Below are positions 11,192 through 22,539 of a stretch of 64,000 bases of DNA, piece after piece (position 1 is the first letter of the stretch; each line of letters begins with the position of its first letter). The position numbers and the translations under genes were made by a program. This DNA is from Carex sylvatica (Eukaryota; Streptophyta; Magnoliopsida; Poales; Cyperaceae): assembly GCA_964058845.1 (NCBI GenBank), contig CAXKVR010000458.1:1-64000 (forward strand). Direction: 5' to 3'. Below the pieces are notes generated by a model. It ran no database searches. It was not told where the DNA came from and saw nothing but the letters and a program-made list of their open reading frames with translations.

Positions 11192-13220
11192 TTATTCAAT
11201 GATCTCAAATTCGCCGTTGACAAAGTCGTAGTGGGCGCCAAACAGCTTGAGGATTCCCTTCTTTGACTCCTTCCATTACAAATGGATGTGTCTTGGGGTT
11301 CTCTAGTGATACCTTCACAACTTCCTGAAAGTTGTTATTATAAATATCATAGTTGTAAAATGATGGGAGTATTTCATTTTATATAACAAACTTTTTGAAA
11401 TTAAAATCACAATCAGGACAGATTCACAAAGTTTTCCTTTAAAAAATCTTAATTATCACTGATAGTGCATGATGTGAAAATATACAACTTAAAATGACAC
11501 ATCAGCACATACAAGACACAGTATTTTATTAATTAATTAATTTATTATATTTCTTTTTGGGTGGGCGTGGGGTAATTGACCAAAAAAAAAAGGAAAAGGC
11601 ATGCGAGAAAAATTAACCTTCTCACAAATGGCGCATTTCTCATCCAAGGATTTGAAGCCGTGTTCAGCTTGAACTTTTTGTCTAGCACAGAAGCCTATCT
11701 TCACCCAATAATCAATAAAATCACTGTTTATTTTTAAAAATCACAATACCCAGGAGAAGTTTGTCAATATTAAAATACAAGATGGGTATAAAGGATAAAC
11801 AAGTGCATTACTGATAGATCGAAGTTAGCTATTGGTTTGCTTCTATATATTTCAACCGGTCCAATCCATTCATATGCAATAATTTAGCATTTGCATGTAT
11901 ATCACAGAGGCAGATTTAGCAGGCAACGGGAATAGAGTTTGAACCATTTTTTATTTTTTGTTGCAGGGAAGCCTATCTTCTCCCAATCCTCAATATACTC
12001 ACTGTTCATTTTTCAAATGGTTATAAACTAGTGCATTACTTATGATGTACAACTTCTTTATATACATAAAGTTGAGGCCCAGAAAAGCAGGAAAGGATCT
12101 GGCCCAAAATAGGTGGTTCCGGCCCATGTTATCACTACATCAAAGGTCCAATCAGTAGGTCCAACTAATGAGGAGTCAGCCCTTAATTGGGCTTGAAGCC
12201 TGGAATTTTAAATTTTCTACGAAAGGTCATTAGTTATTTTATTTTATTTTATGAGTAAAGGTTAGAGGTCAAATCATCTAATTATTTAATATTCAAAAGA
12301 GATTCCTCTATCCGGATTTCAAACATATAACATCTCACATGGAGGGCAATGCCTTTGTCACTAGATCAAATACTGGTTATCTAAAAGTCATTAGCTATTA
12401 ATAATTAACTAACAGCTCTGAATTAATTATCTTTTTAATATAATATAAGATATGCTAATTATATGCATGTTCTTACTGTAGAGGGGACCTGATCTGTGGC
12501 GTTCTTGAGATGCTAGTTCAAGGGTACAAAATAATTAAGTAAGAAAAGGTTAATTATATTCCTCAGGGTAAGTTATATATACTGTTCGCATTAGTGGACA
12601 GATATTAAATCTAACAATGCAATATAATAGCACGCACTGCAAACTGCTTTCCAAATAAAATGGGTTAATTAATTTACCTAAGCTAGCTATTCATGTGGGA
12701 TTTTGTTCTGCTCATGAACTGCTCAAGCCGTTAATAAATAATTTAAAAGGTGGAAGATCATTAGCCAATGGGTATGCATGTATATGTTTCAATCAATATA
12801 ATCCAAGCATGCACTATGCTAGCATTCATGCATATTGTGAAAATAACACCATAACATGATTTTCGTGGAGACTTACGTTCTGTTGTTTCCATCATTTTTG
12901 TAGGTCATGAGCCCCTTAATTTCATCGCACTTGCTATGTCCAACCACCACAATGTTCTCCACCTAAACAAACAAAAAATTAATGTTCAGACTTTCATTAT
13001 ACAAAAATTATCCTGCACTAATGTGTCAAATTATAACTTGCAAGTTCTAGTTAAATTTGGACCAACTAGAAGTTCTATCTTATGTCTTCAACAGTGAAGA
13101 ATTATATGTTATAGTTGGCCTCTCTTATCAAGTTAATTATCATGCACTAATGTATTAAATTAATACCTTGAGGTGAAGAACAGCATACCCAATCGCCAAC
13201 CCTTCACTGGTGTATTTGGT
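11192..13220 (-). pseudogene. Beta-carbonic anhydrase, 3' half, frameshifted
   Basis: Four exons on the minus strand join in phase: 13167-13220 (ends GLAIGYAVLHLK), 12877-12962 (VENIVVVGHSKCDEIKGLM), 11618-11723 (DFIDYWVKIGFCARQKVQAE, then CAICEK) and 11192-11324 (EVVKVSLENPKTHPFV, then GAHYDFVNGEFEII). All have GT-AG borders. This is the C-terminal half of a plant beta-carbonic anhydrase, which interconverts CO2 and bicarbonate. The His and Cys of GHSKC are two of the zinc ligands; the family usually has GHSxCGG(I), here C-D-E-I. The N-terminal half with the first zinc Cys (CSDSR motif) is absent: upstream of 13220 the sequence is unrelated. In the last exon an extra base near 11263-11270 (AAAGAAGGG) shifts the frame between VMEGV and KGILKLFGAHYDF. 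I call it a truncated pseudogene. Confidence 0.8.
12239..12382 (-). mobile_element. tRNA-derived SINE in a carbonic anhydrase intron
   Basis: Near-identical direct repeats flank it: AAAGGTCATTAGTTATT (12222-12238) and AAAAGTCATTAGCTATT (12383-12399), two differences in 17. On the minus strand the head reads 'ctagtgacaaaggcattgcc', a good A box, followed by 'tgtttgaaatccgg', a degenerate B box. The 3' end is a repeated 'aaaat' tail. It sits in the intron between the second and third visible carbonic anhydrase exons. Confidence 0.7.
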
Positions 13221-13229
13221 CTACATTCG

Positions 13230-14112
13230 TACACACTGGTACCAGCACCACCACTCAAGCAATCACGCAGCAGTCACAAGCACACAGCAAAAACAGGTCA
13301 CAAAGCAAGTTAAATCAGTCATACACGGAACAGATCACAGACCCAAGGAATCAATCAAACAAGGCGCAAATCACAGCACCAAGCAAAAACAGAACAGGGT
13401 AAAGAACCAGAGACACAAGGCACAGCCACACAAGTGTCTTGCCGGGAAATTCAACAACCCGCGCAAGACGAAATCAAGACATTAAACTAAGAGGTGCTCA
13501 ACTAACCGAGAAGAAGAGATCGCAAGAAGGTGGTTTTAGAGGCTGGTACCGAGTGTCCTTCTCGCCTCCGGCTGTCTAACTCGGCCAGCAAGCAAAGAGG
13601 AGCACCACACAGCACCGAAATAACACAGAGGAAGCACCACAAGGCACCAGAAAATACACACAAGCTCACAGAAAACCCCCTAAATTTCTAGGGTTTTCAA
13701 AATCTCAAATCAGAGGCAAAATCGAGAGAGAGAGAAAAAGATTTGTCTCAACACATGAGAGAATAGAGAGAGAGAGCAGCCAACAACAAAAGAGGAGAGG
13801 AAAACATATATACCCGTAAAAAGGAAAAATCACAGGCAACAGTGGTCAGCTAGTACGGCCGGCTGACAACAGAAAGACAGTAGCGATTTTCACCGTTTTA
13901 TTGTGAAACGGCGAAAGTCGCAACTGTCTTTCCGTTATCAGCCGGGACAGCAGAGAGAGAGAGAGAGCGGAGAAATCAAATCCGGATTTTCTCCTTGAAG
14001 GAACGAGAGAGAGAGGGGATCTCGGCAGTGGGGGTCGCGGTTCAAAGAGGGGATGTTAGGGTTTTGAACGGGAGAGATGGAGGCGGCGGAAAAGAGAGGA
14101 GAGCAGGGGTGA
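13230..14112 (-). other. LTR- or promoter-like sequence, class unknown
   Basis: Read on the minus strand, this has a TATA-like 'gggtatatatg' (about 13804-13814), then CT-rich leader-like DNA and 'ttgaaaaccctagaaattt', which looks like a plant transcription start region or a retrotransposon LTR. It abuts the carbonic anhydrase exon at 13220 and is cut on the other side by the hAT element at 14121; the other half continues at 22259 in GA-rich DNA. The 91-codon open frame at 13210-13485 on the plus strand is Gln/Lys/Thr-rich low complexity and I do not count it as a gene. Confidence 0.3.
13859..13945. repeat. Long hairpin (about 41-bp arms)
   Basis: The left arm 'ccggctgacaacagaaagac' and the right arm 'gtctttccgttatcagccgg' are inverted copies, continuing inward through 'agtagcgattttcaccg' and 'cggcgaaagtcgcaact', with a loop of a few bases near 13900. 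A few mismatches separate the arms. Confidence 0.75.
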
Positions 14113-14333
14113 GGTTACACTAGGGGTTTGCTAACGGGTACGGGCCGGGCGGTCCAGATATATCCGGGGTCGGACACGGGTACGGGTCGGGTATAGATAT
14201 ACGGGTATCACGGGCCGAGCATCACGGATATTTTTTTCAAAACTCGTGTCCTGTCCATCTTATACCCGTGCCCGTGGTACCCTTGACGGGCAGGGCAGTT
14301 CGGGTAGGGAGACCGGGCGGTCCGGGTACTTCG

Positions 14334-14369
<36 letters not shown>

Positions 14370-14976
14370 ACGGTGTTGTACGAATATCATTACGTGTTTA
14401 TAATTCGACTTTTAAAATCAAAATAGTTCAATATCAAATAGTGTATATAAATAAATAAAATTTGTAACTTATATATAAAAATTATTTATGCAAAAATTTG
14501 TATATTTATTCGGCTAAATACAAATGTATTTATTTCTTTACACCAGTCATTTTATTTTATTTTCAAATTCTCATTCTAATTATATAGTTTCATAATTTAT
14601 TTATATCTGTAATATATTTTCTAAACTTTAATTTATTTTTAATAGGTTACATAAAATATAAATCAAAAATATAATTAAATCAGAAACTTTAAAAGAATAA
14701 AATAAAAATAAAAAATTTCTTAAATCAATTACTTTAAAAATAATTATGAATTATTTTAAAATAATATATTAAAAAATAAAAGTTACCCTCCTCCTTAATT
14801 TTGGACTTGGGACCGGCTATGTAAAATAACATAGGCGGAGTTCTAACTTTTTTTTGTTAGTAATTCTTCTTTAAAATAGATAATTTAAAAACTAATTGAA
14901 ATGTTTAGAAATTTATAATTTAAAAAATCACCATAAAGATTAAAAGAGGTTAGACATTTATGCTGACACTACCTAT

Positions 14977-17475
14977 TTAGTAGTTTGGATTCATATACCA
15001 TTGTTCACTCTCTTCGGCACCGTCGGAATCCGAATCAGCCTCACGCTGCGCCTCGGTACCGTTTTCTTCAGTGTCGACTTCAGATGATGATGGTTGTTGA
15101 AGCACATGTTGCCTACGCTCTTCAGCAGCAATCCAATCCTTCAAGCACACAAGTCTCTCAAAAACATGTGCACCCAACTTACTTCGTTTATCGGAGAGGA
15201 TTCTGTTCGCCGAACTGAAACAACTTTCAAAAGGGACGGTTGATATGGGCACGGCAAATACGTCGCGGGCCATCATCGCCAGCGTTGGCAAGGAACTTTG
15301 ATGCCTCCTCCACCATGCCATCACGTCAAGTCCTTTTCACTTTCGTTGATCATTGATATATAGCCCAATAACTCGTTTGTGGATGTGTGCAGTTGGCTCT
15401 CCGACTGAAAATCTGCTAATAATCCACCACTGCTAGTGCTCCTAGAAGTGAAATTATTAAACAATTAAAAAAATTAGTGGACAAATAATGTAGATATTAT
15501 AAATAATAAAGATTAAAAATACATGTATATTTATATTCATACCTAGTGGCAGCACAAGACGAAACTGGGTTTTGGTTGTCACTCATTCTTGAGTGGTATA
15601 TGTTAAACATCTCATCGAACTTCGAATTCACGTAAGCCTTTACCCCGGTTGAGTCTAAATGTAAATTCTGTTTGTACTTCTCAACTACTTTGATCGTGTA
15701 AAACTTCTTGTATGCCGGGTTGAGGCAATTTATGATAATGGTTAGGAGAGGTACATCTTCCCAATATTTTAGGAAATTTTGTTTCATGGCATCTACAATT
15801 GGCGTGAGAGATGCATAATAGATTTCAGCTTGTTCCAATTCGCAATACACCTTGGAGATGTCATAGAGATGTCTCAGCAACTCAAACGACGTCGGTGAGT
15901 ACGAGCATGATAGTTGAACGGTTGCAGTAAAAAAGATCCATATGAATTTGCTAAGCCTTTGCAGTTTATTCCATTCTTCGTCAATGAGTTCCAATTGTAA
16001 TGCCTCGGGGGTGGAGCTTCTCAAAAAGTCCCCTATGACAGCTTTGTAAGGAAGGCATCGGTTCAACAACCTATATGTTGAGTTCCAACGGGTATCTATA
16101 TCCCAAGGTACCTTCAACTTGCTCAATCTATAGGTGATGCATAATGCAGCAAACTGTTGTTTTCTTTCTTGGTTTGAAACAATGTGGTTGAGGGCATTCT
16201 TAAATTTAATTATCAATAGTTTTACGGCTTCTATTTTTAGATCCGCCTTCACGACGAGGTTAAGAACGTGGCAAGCACACTTTTGGTGAAACATTTCACC
16301 ATTCATGATCGGGTTTAGTGACTGTTTAAAAATTTCAATGGAAGCAATGTTGTTGCTAGCATTATTGAAAGATATAGAAAAAACCTTGTTACCCAAATTC
16401 CTCTTAAGGTTGTACTCTTCTAAAACCTCAATAATGGATTTGAAAATTAAATTTGCAGTGTGGGGGGAATCCAAAACTCAAAAACTTAATATCTTTTTTT
16501 GTAATACCCAATGATTATCGATCCAATGGCCGATAATATAAGAGTACCCAAGGCCATGTTTACCGGCAGTCCATATATCGGAGGTAATTGACACCTTATT
16601 ATTTTGGTATGCAAATTGAGCTTTAAGGTCATTTTTGGTCGAGGTAAACTGATTTTTTATTTCACTAACCATCTTTCTATGATGGATCCTCTTGTATATT
16701 GGGTGAGCTAACCCCCGAATGCATAACCGGACAAAACTCGAGCAACCACCCATACTTATTGGTTGTTCTTTATGGGTAATGTACCGGGCCAATTCACTAG
16801 CATTTTTTATTCATCGAATTTTGGATTTGTTCTGGTACCATCCGCATTTATAAAGGTTTGGATTTGTCTCGGTTCAAGATTTTCACTTGGAACCTCACCC
16901 TTTCTTTCGTGCATTGCGGCATGTCTCTTAAAGCTAGTCATACCACTAGTTTGTTTATACTCAAAAATTTTGTTGCAATTTTTTACCTTACATTGTAGAA
17001 AATGCATAATGTTGCCCTTATCTCTGGTAATCTTGTAAAATCTCGCCCACGGTTGATTGTATTCGGGAGGAGGTCTTTTAGTCTTCTTTCCTGCTGGTTC
17101 TTGCGGCGGGTCACTTGTCGAAGGAGGGACAACTTCTTCTTGAATTTCAAGTTCACCTGTCGAAGGTGTACCTCCTACAGGAGCAGTGTCTGTGAATTGA
17201 CTCGATGCTACAGAAGAAGAGCCAGTGCCTCCATATGTATACTGTGATGTCGGTTGAAGTGTTTCTTGTGGAATGTATACATTTGGATCGTTTGAAGTAT
17301 AATACAGTGGCGGTGTACTCATTTGTGGGGGTTGTTGATAATTCAAATCTAGCATTTGGTCCCTTCTTTGATAATTTGATGGATAATTTTGTGGATAATT
17401 TAGTATTGGCGGGCCAAAAATATCGGCCGACAGTCTCGCGATGTCATCTTGCACGGAATCACGATGAGATGACAT
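14977..17475 (-). pseudogene. hAT transposase (BED zinc finger), inactivated
   Basis: Reading from 17475 down, the first 222 codons hold a Gln/Pro/Thr-rich N-terminus and a BED zinc finger (C162, C167, H185, H189 in CKVKNCNKIFEY...HAAMH). The next frame has KVSITSDIWTAGKHG (first catalytic Asp region), then SISFNNASNN, CACHVLNLVV, RWNSTYRLLNR, and finally the C-terminal dimerisation region STVPFESCFSSANRILSDKR. A 101-bp GT-AG intron is visible at 15442-15542. Lesions: a one-base frameshift making TAA near 16805, an in-frame TGA at 16478-16480, and a one-base deletion near 15327 making TGA at 15321-15323. The family's DNAS motif reads NNAS at 16364-16366, losing the expected second catalytic Asp. 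Together these make the protein non-functional. Confidence 0.9.
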
Positions 17476-17569
17476 TTTTTAAACCTATTCAAAATAATAA
17501 ATGTAAATTACTTGACATATTAAAAAAATATGTGTAACCTATTTATTTAACCTATCCAAAATAATTCTA

Positions 17570-17850
17570 ACATACATTGAAAAATAAAAACAGAAATTAA
17601 AAAACAAAATTTGAAAAACAGAATTTGAAAAACATAAATTAAAAAATAGAATTTGAAAAACAGAAATTAAAAAATAGAATTTAAAAAAAAGAATTAAAAA
17701 ACAAAAATTAAAAAACAAAATTAAAAAACAGAAATTAAAAAACAGAATTTAAAAAATAGAATTAAAAAACAGAATTTAAAAAACCGAATTAAAAAACAGA
17801 AATTAAAAAACAGAATAAAAAAATAGAATTAAAAAAATAGAAAAATAAAT
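17570..17850. repeat. Short A-rich tandem repeat
   Basis: The phrases 'aaaaacagaatt', 'aaaaacagaaatt' and 'aaaaatagaattt' alternate about 15 times. It lies just upstream of the transposase start, read on the minus strand. Confidence 0.8.
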
Positions 17851-19080
17851 CTAACCTATTCAAAACAAATCTAATTACTTCACATATTCAAAAAAATAAA
17901 ACTAACCTATTTTTTTCACATATTCAAAATAAATCCGAATTTTGAAAAATAAATCTAATCTATTCAAAACAAATCTAATTACTTCACATATTCAAAAAAA
18001 TAAAACTAACCTATTTTTTTCACATATTAAAAATAAATCCGAATTTTGAAAAATAAATCTAATCTATTCAAAACAAATATAATCACTTCACATATTCAAA
18101 AAAATAAAACTAACCTATTTTTTTCAACTATTAAAAATAAATCCGAATTTTGAAAAATAAATTTAATCTATTCAAAACAAATATAATCACTTCACATATT
18201 CAAAAAAATAAAACTAACCTATTTTTTTCAACTATTAAAAATAAATCCGAATTTTGAAAAATAAATCCAACCTATTCAAAACAAATATAATTACTTCACA
18301 TATTCAAATCTATAAAACTAACCTATTTTAAAAAACCTATTAAAAATAAATCCGAATTTTGAAAAATAAATCTGACCTATTCAAAACAAATATAATTACT
18401 TCACATATTCAAATCTATAAAACTAACCTATATTTTTCACATATTAAAAATAAATCTGAATTTTGAAAAATAAATCTAATCTATTCAAAACAAATATAAT
18501 TACTTCACATATTCAAATCTATAAAACTAACCTATATTTTTCACATATTAAAAATAAATCCGAATTTTGAAAAATAAATATAATCTATTCAAAACAAATA
18601 TAATTACTTCACATATTCAAAAAAATAAAACTAACCTATTTTTTTCAACCATTAAAAATAAATCCGAATTTTGAAAAATAAATCTAACCTATTCAAAACA
18701 AATATAATTACTTCACATATTCAAATCTATAAAACTAACCTATTTTAAAAAACCTATTAAAAATAAATCCGAATTTTGAAAAATAAATCTAACATATTCA
18801 AAACAAATATAATTACTTCACATATTTAAATCTATAAAACTAACCTATATTTTTCACATATTAAAAATAAATACGAATTTTAAAAAATAAATCTAATCTA
18901 TTAAAAACAAATATAATCACTTCACATATTCAAAAAAATAAAACTAACCTATTTTTTTCACATATTAAAAATAAATCCGAATTTTAAAAAATAAATCTAA
19001 CATATTCAAAACAAATCTAATTATTTCACATATTCAAAAAAATAAAACTAACCAATTTTTTTCACATATTAAAAATAAAT
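17850..19080. repeat. 104-bp tandem array, about 11-12 copies
   Basis: The landmark 'cacatattcaaaaaaataaa' or its variant recurs at 17881, 17985, 18089, 18193, 18297 and 18402, a spacing of 104-105 bp, and continues to about 19050. Each unit also has 'taaatccgaattttgaaaa'. Copies are 85-95% alike by eye. The array lies in the 5' flank of the transposase within the hAT element. From 19080 to 19320 it decays into shorter 'aaatctaacata' repeats. Confidence 0.88.
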
Positions 19081-19811
19081 CTAACAATTTGAAAAATAAA
19101 ATCTAACATATTCAAAGCAAATATAATTACTTGACATATTCAAATCTAACATAAACTAAATAAATCTAACATATTCAATAAATCTAACATAAATAAATCT
19201 AACATAAATAAATCTAACAAATCTAATTACTTAATAAATTTAACAAATCTAGCAAATGACAAATCTAATTATTTAATATTCAATAAATCTAGCATAAACT
19301 AAATAGTTTAATGTACTCTACAAAAATAAATTAATCTAAAATGAAATAAATGTTATCTTTAAATCTCGCGAAAATTTTTTGCGGAAGGTGCCGAACTTCG
19401 TAATTTCGATACCTTCGTAATTCCGTTTGCGGATTTGTAGAATGAATTAAATTTACAACTATATCTTTTTTTAAACAATAAATTAAAAAATTGAGAATAA
19501 TTAAATTTGAGAATTGAGATTGAGAGAATGAGGGATGAGAGAATGAGAGTGTGAATTTTTTGAGAGGAAGATGGGGTATTTAAAGAAAATATTGGGAGGG
19601 AATAAAATTTGAAAAAAAAATTGAAAAAAAAAAAACCCGATGGGACGGTGGGTCTGGCCGGTCGGGTTTGATTAGATCGGTCCAGGCCCGGTTGAACCGG
19701 CGGCAAATTCCGAAATTTCAAAAAAATTTAAATTTTTTTAAAATTTTTAACGGGTACGGGGTACTGGTATGCGGGTACGGACGTAATTCGGGCCCGGTTT
19801 GCCAGGGTATT

Positions 19812-22095
19812 TGTAACGTAGTGGAACTTTTAAAATAATAAGATTTCAAAAGATTAAATTAAATATAGTTTTAAAAGTTAAAGGTCTAATGCTTGGAAAT
19901 ATTTTTATACTAACTGATTGAGTTAAGGCGTCGAAAATTGAATTATAATATAGAAAAATGGTCCAGTGCGGATGGATGACCCGCACTGCGGGTGGCTTCA
20001 CCCGCACTGGGACAAGTTCCTTAATAAACGGCTGAAAAATCTCTGGGTGCGGATGGTGGTGCGGATGGGCACACGCACTGCGGGTGAGTTCTGTACTCTT
20101 CTGAAAATTTCGCTAAGTACTGAATGCGGATGGGAGCATCCGCACTGGCCTCAGTGCGTCCGCACTAGGCTCGGACTTTTTCTTCTGCGCAGTGAATGCG
20201 GCTGGGTGATCCGCAGTGCGGATGGAGAGACCGCAGTGCGGATGGAGAGGATCCGCAGTGCGGATGAATGATCCGCACTGAAATGTAATTTTGTTATTTT
20301 TGAGGGGTTTATTTGCAAAATTTCAATTAATACTTAAATCTCTTTCTTCTTCTTTCATTTTCCACGGAAATAAAAAGAGAGAGTTAGGTTAGCCGAAAGA
20401 AAAAGAGAAAGAGAGAGAGAGAGAGAAATTTAAGCGCGGAAACTGATCGAACTGATCGGGAAATCGAGATTCGAGCTGAATTGACGATCCTTGATCGATT
20501 CTAAAGCTTCAATTTGGTATTTCTTTCTCTTTTGCAATTCTTTGAAAATCCCAAATTATTCGATTTGTCGTGATTTCGGTTGAAATTCGAATTAGGGTTT
20601 CAGTAATCGAGTTCTAGCTCGATTAGTTGTTAATTTGTGATAATTGATATGATTTGTCTTCCTTTTCTCTTGGAAACCCTAATTCAAGTGATTTGTTAGA
20701 TTTTTGGTGAAATTTCGAATTCGAATTTGATTTGAAACATTATGACTCGATAATCGACTTGACTTGTATTTAAATCGATTGAATTTCTTTTATTAATTCA
20801 TCTATGCTTTATTAACATAGGCATAGACCCTATCGAGTACGATTCAGCGAAATCGTCGGAAGTTCGGAATCTAGTGATAGCTGATTCTCTACGCATCTTA
20901 CGTGATCAGGTGCGGGGGTTCACGGGATCTGTTTTGGGATTTATTTTTAAGAATTAAATAGTTACGTATAATGGCATGTTGAATTTCTAATTGCATGCAT
21001 CATAGCATTATTGCATAGTTAAGTAAATGATATATCGGAATTGCTATATTTAGGATGATCTAGCATATTGGTATGGTTTTATCGATTTTACTGTTCCTTT
21101 GATTCTGATAATGGAATGAAACCACAGTACTGAATTGATATTGTTATATTATATCATAGTTATTGCAAAGTCTAGAGTCGACGCTAGACTTTGCCTCAGG
21201 AACCATATGCGCATTTGGGGAATGACCCCACTGAACCCAGTACCGGTTGGGTAGGGGATACTGTTATTACATATATTATTGTGATTGTTGGAATACTGAA
21301 CTGCGGTATAGTGATTGATGTGAAACTGTTACTGTATTGATAATCTTTGTTTCTGATCGAGTTACTTTATTGCTATCCGTGAAATTCTGATTGATATGCA
21401 TGTTTAATTATAAACCAGAACCAATAGAACGGTTAAGCCGACAAAGATAGATAACTGATTTCTATCTTTCCAACCTGACTTAGAGAGTTTGCATTTAGGT
21501 CCAAACATCCTGAATAATTCCGTTTTGATTTTTTTTTCGAATGTGATAATAGTAGAAGTTCACTTGAATTCCCTTTTAAAGTAATTGCATTTCATGATTT
21601 AACTGATTTATATACTAACGAATTGATTTAATTCTGATTTTGGATTTCTTACAAATCCAGTAGCCCTATTTAAATTCTGCACTGAGAAACTGCGAATAAG
21701 TTTCTCACCCCTCTTCCCCCTCGTGGGTTTTTCAGGAAAGAAGGAATAGGATTTCGAGATCGTGCGGCGAGGATAAGAAAGGAGAGGTATAGATATGCCT
21801 TAATTAATGATCGTTTTGTACTAGTTAAGTACTCAGATCATATTTTGTTGTGTATAACCTTTGAACCAGACTTTTGTAAAACTTATTTTAATTAAGTAGG
21901 AGGTGTTGTAAGTAGGAGGTGTTGTAAGTAGGATGTGTTTTAATTATCTGATTTCAATTGTGTATCTAAAATGGTTAAATAATTTTGGTAAAATTGGGAT
22001 GAATATGAATCATCTCATCGTACATGCCTCGTGAGTATATAGAAAATATATATTCACGGCGTAACTGTCGCGCCCCCTGGTTCCGGGGTGTGACA
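19812..22095. mobile_element. Solo LTR (2284 bp) inside the hAT element
   Basis: The insert starts TGTAACG and ends GTGTGACA, is flanked by perfect 5-bp repeats GTATT (19807-19811 and 22096-22100), and splits the hAT subterminal sequence: the intact order is seen at 3950-3990. Read on the minus strand it starts TGTCACACCCCGG, a common plant Ty3/gypsy LTR start. I see no gag or pol and no second LTR, so it is best read as a solo LTR left after recombination. It contains a leader-like region near 20340-20530 and a 25-bp-scale 'gtaggaggtgttgtaa' duplication near 21896-21930. Confidence 0.8.
19955..20282. repeat. Repeated GTGCGG / CCGCAC motif block
   Basis: At least ten occurrences of 'gtgcggatg' or 'ccgcactg' lie in 330 bp, many pairing as small hairpins such as 'agtgcggatg...catccgcact'. 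The 101-codon open frame through it simply translates the repeat and is not a gene. Confidence 0.8.
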
Positions 22096-22539
22096 GTATT
22101 AAACCAAATAACCGTACCCTACCCGTTTTATGCCCGTACCCGTGTACCTGTTTAGCCGACCTATACCCAGCCTCGGGTACGGGTATCTCGGGTACCGGGC
22201 ACAGGCGAGTCAGGTACGGGCGGCCCGACCTGGGTTTTTGCAACCCACTGGGTTACACGAACAGAGAGAAGAGAGAAATAGAGAGGGTTTTAATTAATTT
22301 TAGCTTTAAGATTCGTGCAAATTGTATTTGAATGGTTGAGATATCTCTAGGAATGAAATAAGAGAGAGAGGGGCATAAGGTGCGGATCCGAACTCAACTC
22401 AAATTGAGTTAATTTCTCTCTAATGATTCATTAAGGCATTGAGATCCGTGCTGCTTATTTTTGAAATAAAAGGAATGATTTAGATTTAGCTAATTTGACC
22501 GAATTTACGTTCCAACGATTGATATAATTTTCTTGAACG

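Larger units (their letters stand above)
14121..22250 (-). mobile_element. 8.13-kb hAT element with dead transposase
   Basis: Perfect 8-bp direct repeats GGTTACAC lie at 14113-14120 and 22251-22258. Terminal inverted repeats read TAGGGGTTTGCTAACGGG on the left and CAGTGGGTTGCAAAAACCC inward from the right. Both ends carry clusters of 'cgggta'-type motifs. Inside are, in plus order, an AT-rich segment shared with the element at 41388-42460, the transposase relic on the minus strand, AT-rich tandem arrays, a subterminal region, and a 2284-bp solo LTR that split the right end at 19811/22096. Without that LTR the element would be about 5.84 kb. Confidence 0.9.

Noticed and set aside
13210..13485. 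91-codon Gln/Lys/Thr-rich ORF
   Set aside because: Low-complexity, overlaps the edge of the carbonic anhydrase exon on the other strand, and lies in LTR- or leader-like DNA.
17850..19080. Regular array considered as CRISPR-like
   Set aside because: Whole 104-bp units repeat without unique spacers, and the context is a plant transposon.
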